The position numbers and the translations under genes are program-made. Shown piece by piece: positions 6,066 to 9,616 of a DNA stretch of 9,616 bases (positions within the stretch are counted from its first letter, which is position 1; each line of letters starts with the position of its first letter). Where the stretch lies: positions 1-9,616 of the forward strand of contig CALVAF010000207.1 of NCBI GenBank assembly GCA_944325475.1. Reading direction: 5' to 3'. This DNA is from an uncultured Helicobacter sp. (GTDB lineage: Bacteria; Campylobacterota; Campylobacteria; Campylobacterales; Helicobacteraceae). The notes below the pieces were generated by a model. The model did not search any database. It saw only the letters and a program-made list of their open reading frames with translations, and was not told the origin of the DNA.

Positions 6066-8342
6066 CTAGAGTGCATTTCGCACAGCTTTGACTGCCTCGA
6101 CCATATTTTTGAGGCTGGGTTTAACTTCCTCCCATTTGCGTGTCTTTAATCCACAATCAGGATTGATCCATAATTGCTCTTTTGGCAATACTTCAAGCAG
6201 CGCCTTAATCTGCTCTGTAATCTCCTCCACACTTGGGATTCTTGGGCTATGTATGTCATACACGCCCGGTCCTACTTCGTGTGTGTAGCCCACTTGCTTA
6301 AAGACTTTGAGTAGTTCATTGCCACTGCGTGCAGTTTCTATACTGATAACATCAGCATCCATAGCCTCGATGGTTTTAATAATATCATTAAACTCACTAT
6401 AACACATATGCGTGTGAATCTGCAAATTTGGCTTTGCCACTGCAGTAGAAACTTTGAAACACTCTAGCGCCCACCGCTCATATTCCTTGATATTTTCAGT
6501 GCGTAATGGATAGCCCTCTTTAAACGCCGCCTCATCAACTTGGATAATCTTTATCCCACCTTTTTGCAAATCATCAATCTCATCAGCAATTGCTAGGGCG
6601 ATTTGCTCACACACTTGTGCGCGTGCGATGTCATCACGCACAAAACTCCAGTTAAGGATTGTTACTGGACCTGTAAGCATACCCTTCACAATCTTCTTTG
6701 TAAGACTTTGAGCGTATTGTATCCACTCTAATGTCATTGCTTTAGGACGCACCACATCACCAAAGATAATAGGTGGCTTGACACAACGGCTGCCATAGCT
6801 TTGCACCCAGCCATTTTGGCTAAATACAAAGCCTTCAAGCTGCTCACCAAAATACTCCACCATATCATTGCGTTCAGGCTCACCATGCACCAAAATATCA
6901 AGCCCGATTTCCTCTTGGAATGCCACACAATCTTTGATATATTCTTTTATCCCTGCTTCATAAGCATCCTTAGTAATGGCACCCTTTTTATACCCTAGTC
7001 GCAATGCCCTAAGCTCTGGAGTTTGTGGGAATGAGCCAATCGTAGTTGTGGCAAGATCCAGATAGCCTAGCTCCTCCCGCTGAATCTTAATGCGCTCCTT
7101 AAAGGCAACATCGCGTGCTTTGAGGGCATTTGCACTCACACGATCACGCACCGCTTTGTTATTAGTTTTTTCAGAAGTCCTGCGGGCAGCATTAATGGCT
7201 TTGTTAGATTCAAAAAACTCCTTGCTCCCTCCCCTCACGCCATTTTGGAACAAATCCTCTAGCACACGCAATTCCTCAAGCTTTTCCTTAGAAAAGCTAA
7301 TCCAGCTTAAGATTTGTGGGTCGATTTTGCTTTCATCATCCTTACTAAAAGGCACATGCAAAAGGGAGCAAGAAGCAGTTAGCACGATACGCTCTTTAGG
7401 GATAATTGTCGCAATAGATTCTAAGGTTTTGAGTTTAGAATCTAAATCTGCCACCCAAATGTTGCGCCCATCGATAAGCCCTGCAAATAGGATTTTGTTG
7501 CTTTTAGCAATAGATTCTAGGGTTTGGGTATTTTGGCTCCCTGCGATGAAGTCTAACCCAATACCATAAATGTTCGTGTCTAGCAAAATCTCTGTGAGCT
7601 CATTGCTATGCTCAAAAAAAGTCGTCACAATCGCTTTAATGCCCTTTTTTGCAATAGATTCATAAAGGCAAGTAATAGCATCTCTATCATACACGCATGA
7701 GAGCTCTTTAAAAATCGCATTATCACCCCCAAACCCACGCACGAAAATCGGCTCACTAAACTCCACCACAACTTCTGAATCTAGCTTAGCAATCTCATCA
7801 ATGAGATCAAGATATGCGCTTTTGAGTTTAGAAAAAATCTCCTGTGGCTCACCTTGGGTGATTTTGCTAAGTCCAAGAAATGTGAAAAGCCCAATGAGTG
7901 AAATCTTTGGCTTATAGCCTAGCGCCTTTGCTTCATTATATTGGGATTTGATAGAATCCACATTTGCCTGATAGCTATCCTTCCCACTAAGCTCTGGCAC
8001 GACATAGTGGTAGTTGGTGTTAAACCACTTCGTCATCTCGCATGCCACACCCTTTGCATGTCCGCGCGCCATAGCAAAATACCCCTCTAGCCCACTAAGA
8101 TCTTTGAATCTAGCGGGTTTTGCTCCAAGCGCATAAGCAAGATCCAAAACATTATCATAATAGCTAAAATCATTGACACACACATAATCAAGGTGCTTTT
8201 GTGTCTCCCAATGCTTAGCGCGCAAGTCTTTGGCGACTGCTTCTAGCTCACTTTGGCTACACTTCCCAGCCCAAAACGCCTCTAGGGCTTTTTTGAGCTC
8301 TCTATTTTTTCCGATACGAGGAAATCCGATGATACTGCTCAT
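6066..8342 (-). CDS. metE: Cobalamin-independent methionine synthase
   Basis: MetE transfers a methyl group from 5-methyltetrahydropteroyl-tri-L-glutamate to L-homocysteine, giving methionine in the cytoplasm without vitamin B12. The 758-residue length fits E. coli MetE (753). The N-terminal barrel begins with GFPRIGKNRELKKALEAFW. The C-terminal catalytic barrel starts around residue 432 with TTTIGSFPQTPELR and contains ILNWSFVRDD. All zinc ligands are present: His645 and Cys647 (HMCYSEF), Glu669 (SIETARS) and Cys730 (NPDCGLKTR). His698 in DIHSPRIPS matches the proposed catalytic acid. The ATG at 8342 has AAAGGA five bases upstream (plus 8348-8353). The gene is intact, converges on the small flagellar-like gene and is divergent from speA. 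H. pylori is a methionine auxotroph, so possession of metE separates this organism metabolically from it. Confidence 0.97.
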   Translation of the reverse strand: MSSIIGFPRIGKNRELKKALEAFWAGKCSQSELEAVAKDLRAKHWETQKHLDYVCVNDFSYYDNVLDLAYALGAKPARFKDLSGLEGYFAMARGHAKGVACEMTKWFNTNYHYVVPELSGKDSYQANVDSIKSQYNEAKALGYKPKISLIGLFTFLGLSKITQGEPQEIFSKLKSAYLDLIDEIAKLDSEVVVEFSEPIFVRGFGGDNAIFKELSCVYDRDAITCLYESIAKKGIKAIVTTFFEHSNELTEILLDTNIYGIGLDFIAGSQNTQTLESIAKSNKILFAGLIDGRNIWVADLDSKLKTLESIATIIPKERIVLTASCSLLHVPFSKDDESKIDPQILSWISFSKEKLEELRVLEDLFQNGVRGGSKEFFESNKAINAARRTSEKTNNKAVRDRVSANALKARDVAFKERIKIQREELGYLDLATTTIGSFPQTPELRALRLGYKKGAITKDAYEAGIKEYIKDCVAFQEEIGLDILVHGEPERNDMVEYFGEQLEGFVFSQNGWVQSYGSRCVKPPIIFGDVVRPKAMTLEWIQYAQSLTKKIVKGMLTGPVTILNWSFVRDDIARAQVCEQIALAIADEIDDLQKGGIKIIQVDEAAFKEGYPLRTENIKEYERWALECFKVSTAVAKPNLQIHTHMCYSEFNDIIKTIEAMDADVISIETARSGNELLKVFKQVGYTHEVGPGVYDIHSPRIPSVEEITEQIKALLEVLPKEQLWINPDCGLKTRKWEEVKPSLKNMVEAVKAVRNAL

Positions 8343-8381
8343 AGCAATCCTTTAATATGAAAATTAAAAATTAAGTTTGCA

Positions 8382-8410
8382 ATTATGGCAAAATATTTTA
8401 AAATATACAA
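8382..8410 (-). promoter_or_regulatory. Putative metE promoter
   Basis: On the minus strand TTGTAT (plus 8405-8410) and CATAAT (plus 8382-8387) are separated by 17 bases. The -10 box matches the consensus at five of six positions and the -35 box at three. A start about 7 bases downstream would give a leader of only some 30 bases, too short for a riboswitch. The -35 box lies inside the inverted repeat at 8401-8421. Confidence 0.45.
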
Positions 8411-8421
8411 TATGTATATTT
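8401..8421. repeat. Inverted repeat, candidate operator at the metE promoter
   Basis: AAATATAC and its exact complement GTATATTT flank the five-base centre AATAT, forming a 21-base near-palindrome. It covers the putative metE -35 box, a position typical for a dimeric repressor or activator. The arms are AT-rich, so chance cannot be excluded, and no regulator gene is visible nearby. Confidence 0.4.
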
Positions 8422-8503
8422 AAATTTAATAAAAAATTCTACCCTTTGTTTTCAAAAGTTATTTTAAAGTTGCTTGAAATTATTTTTTTAATCGACAGAC
8501 TTA

Positions 8504-8512
8504 TGCTACAAT
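8504..8512 (+). promoter_or_regulatory. Putative extended -10 promoter of speA
   Basis: TACAAT at 8507-8512 is immediately preceded by TGC, an extended -10 element, and the region at the -35 distance is a T tract without a consensus box. Transcription would start near 8518-8520, leaving a leader of roughly 27 bases before the speA ATG. Confidence 0.55.
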
Positions 8513-8546
8513 TTTCCCCATTGAATATTGACTAGGGGAAGTGGCT

Positions 8547-9616
8547 ATGGTAGATTATGGCATTCAATATTGGGCAAATGATGATTTTATCATTGAAGAA
8601 GGCAAGGTTAAGGTTAATTTCTGCAACAAACCAGCATTAATTGACATCGTCAAACAAATGCGTGAGGAGGGCTATCGCGGTCCTTTGCTGATTCGATTCC
8701 CACATTTGATGAAAAAGCAAGTTGAAAAAATCTTCTCACATTTTGAGCAATCTATCAAAGAATATCATTACAAGGGTAAATTTAAGGCGGTTTTTCCTAT
8801 CAAGGTTAATCATTTTCCTAATTTTATTTTACCTCTTATGGAACAAACACAGAATCGCTGCTATGGGCTAGAGGCTGGGAGTAAATCAGAACTCATTATT
8901 GCCATGGCTTACACCAATAAGAATGCTCCAATAATAGTCAATGGATTTAAAGATAAAGAAATGATTTCTCTAGGCTTTATTGCTGCAAAAATGGGGCATG
9001 ATATTACTTTAACCATTGAGGGGTTAAATGAATTAGAAACCATTATTGAAGTGGCAAAGGCAATGGGAAAGCCCTATCCTAAAATTGGACTTCGAATCCG
9101 CCTACATAGCACAGGGGTTGGAATTTGGGCAAAAAGTGGAGGAATTAATTCCAAATTTGGACTAACAGCAACAGAGCTTGTCGAAGCCTTTTATCTTTTA
9201 GAAAAAAACAAGCTTTTAGAGCAGTTTAGAATGATTCACTTCCATATTGGTAGTCAAATCAGTGATATTGTGCCGCTTAAAAAAGCTTTAAGAGAAGCGG
9301 GGAATATCTATGCAGAATTGCGTAAAATGGGTGCAAAGAATCTTAACAATGTCAATATTGGCGGTGGATTAGCAGTGGAATACACCCAGCATGAAGCTTA
9401 CCAAAACCGCAATTATACGCTTGGGGAATTTAGCGGGAATGTTATTTTTACGCTCAAAGAAATTGCAAAAAACAAAAAAGAGCCAGAACCAGATATTTTT
9501 ATTGAATCAGGACGTTATGTTTCGGCTAGTCATGCGGTTTTGATTAGCCCAGTTTTGGAGCTTTTCTCACAAGAATATGATGAAAAAGCCTTGCATTTAA
9601 AAGACAAGAATCCACC
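8547..9616 (+). CDS. speA: Biosynthetic arginine decarboxylase, 5' part (runs off the right edge)
   Basis: SpeA is a PLP-dependent decarboxylase turning L-arginine into agmatine, the entry to putrescine and spermidine synthesis. The window holds 356 codons, a little over half of the 615-660 residues usual for the family. The N-terminus YGIQYWANDDFIIEEGKVKV is typical. The PLP-binding lysine is Lys86 in VFPIKVNHFPNF. The cofactor barrel continues with YGLEAGSKSEL, LRIRLHSTGVGIW, HFHIGSQ (His233), the glycine loop NIGGGLAVEY (Gly272-274) and ESGRY (Glu320-Tyr324). The ATG at 8547 has AGGGGAA at 8534-8540, six bases upstream. No frameshift or stop interrupts the visible part. The gene is divergent from metE with 204 bases between the start codons. 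Confidence 0.95.
   Translation, partial: MVDYGIQYWANDDFIIEEGKVKVNFCNKPALIDIVKQMREEGYRGPLLIRFPHLMKKQVEKIFSHFEQSIKEYHYKGKFKAVFPIKVNHFPNFILPLMEQTQNRCYGLEAGSKSELIIAMAYTNKNAPIIVNGFKDKEMISLGFIAAKMGHDITLTIEGLNELETIIEVAKAMGKPYPKIGLRIRLHSTGVGIWAKSGGINSKFGLTATELVEAFYLLEKNKLLEQFRMIHFHIGSQISDIVPLKKALREAGNIYAELRKMGAKNLNNVNIGGGLAVEYTQHEAYQNRNYTLGEFSGNVIFTLKEIAKNKKEPEPDIFIESGRYVSASHAVLISPVLELFSQEYDEKALHLKDKNP

Noticed and set aside
7090..7569. Plus-strand open frame of 159 codons antisense to metE
   Set aside because: It lies wholly inside the intact, strongly supported metE gene, shows no recognisable motif, and is Ser/Leu/Arg-rich as expected for an antisense shadow.
8343..8546. Possible SAM or other riboswitch before metE
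   Set aside because: The predicted metE leader is only about 30 bases, and the region lacks the paired helices of known methionine-pathway riboswitches.
1..9616. Mobile elements, CRISPR arrays, tRNA or rRNA genes
   Set aside because: No transposase, regularly spaced repeats, terminal inverted repeats or structured-RNA signature was found on reading both strands.

Overview
The window looks like chromosomal DNA of a Campylobacterota bacterium, most probably an enterohepatic-type Helicobacter. It is AT-rich, and its intergenic regions carry TATAAT-like -10 boxes in A/T tracts without good -35 boxes. The tripartite efflux operon has the order outer-membrane channel, adaptor, RND pump, as in the hefABC locus of Helicobacter pylori. 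No species is assigned, because that would need a database search.

Layout. Bases 1-183 are the 3' end of an unrecognised plus-strand gene. Bases 184-587 are an AT-rich stretch with no convincing gene; it ends in the promoter and leader of the efflux operon. Bases 588-5628 hold the tightly packed operon hefA-hefB-hefC, with a 4-base ATGA overlap and then a 1-base TGATG overlap. Together these encode a TolC-like outer-membrane channel, a short periplasmic adaptor and a proton-driven RND pump of the drug-efflux (HAE1) type. At 5764-5988, behind its own promoter and a strong Shine-Dalgarno sequence, is a 74-residue protein whose C-terminal half resembles the C-terminal domain of flagellar rod/hook proteins. 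A hairpin at 6039-6062 separates it from the convergent minus-strand gene metE (6066-8342), which encodes cobalamin-independent methionine synthase. A 204-base divergent promoter region then leads to the start of speA (biosynthetic arginine decarboxylase), which runs off the right edge.

How the genes fit together. HefA, HefB and HefC should form one envelope-spanning pump for drugs, bile salts or similar compounds. MetE makes methionine, the precursor of S-adenosylmethionine. SpeA makes agmatine, the first step from arginine to putrescine and spermidine. The metE-speA pair therefore sits in neighbouring metabolism, but co-regulation is only inferred.

Most of the window is ordinary housekeeping and efflux sequence. 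I do not see a new multi-gene system. The points most worth a second look are the small flagellar-like protein, an inverted repeat over the putative metE -35 box, and a change of strand composition between hefA and hefB.
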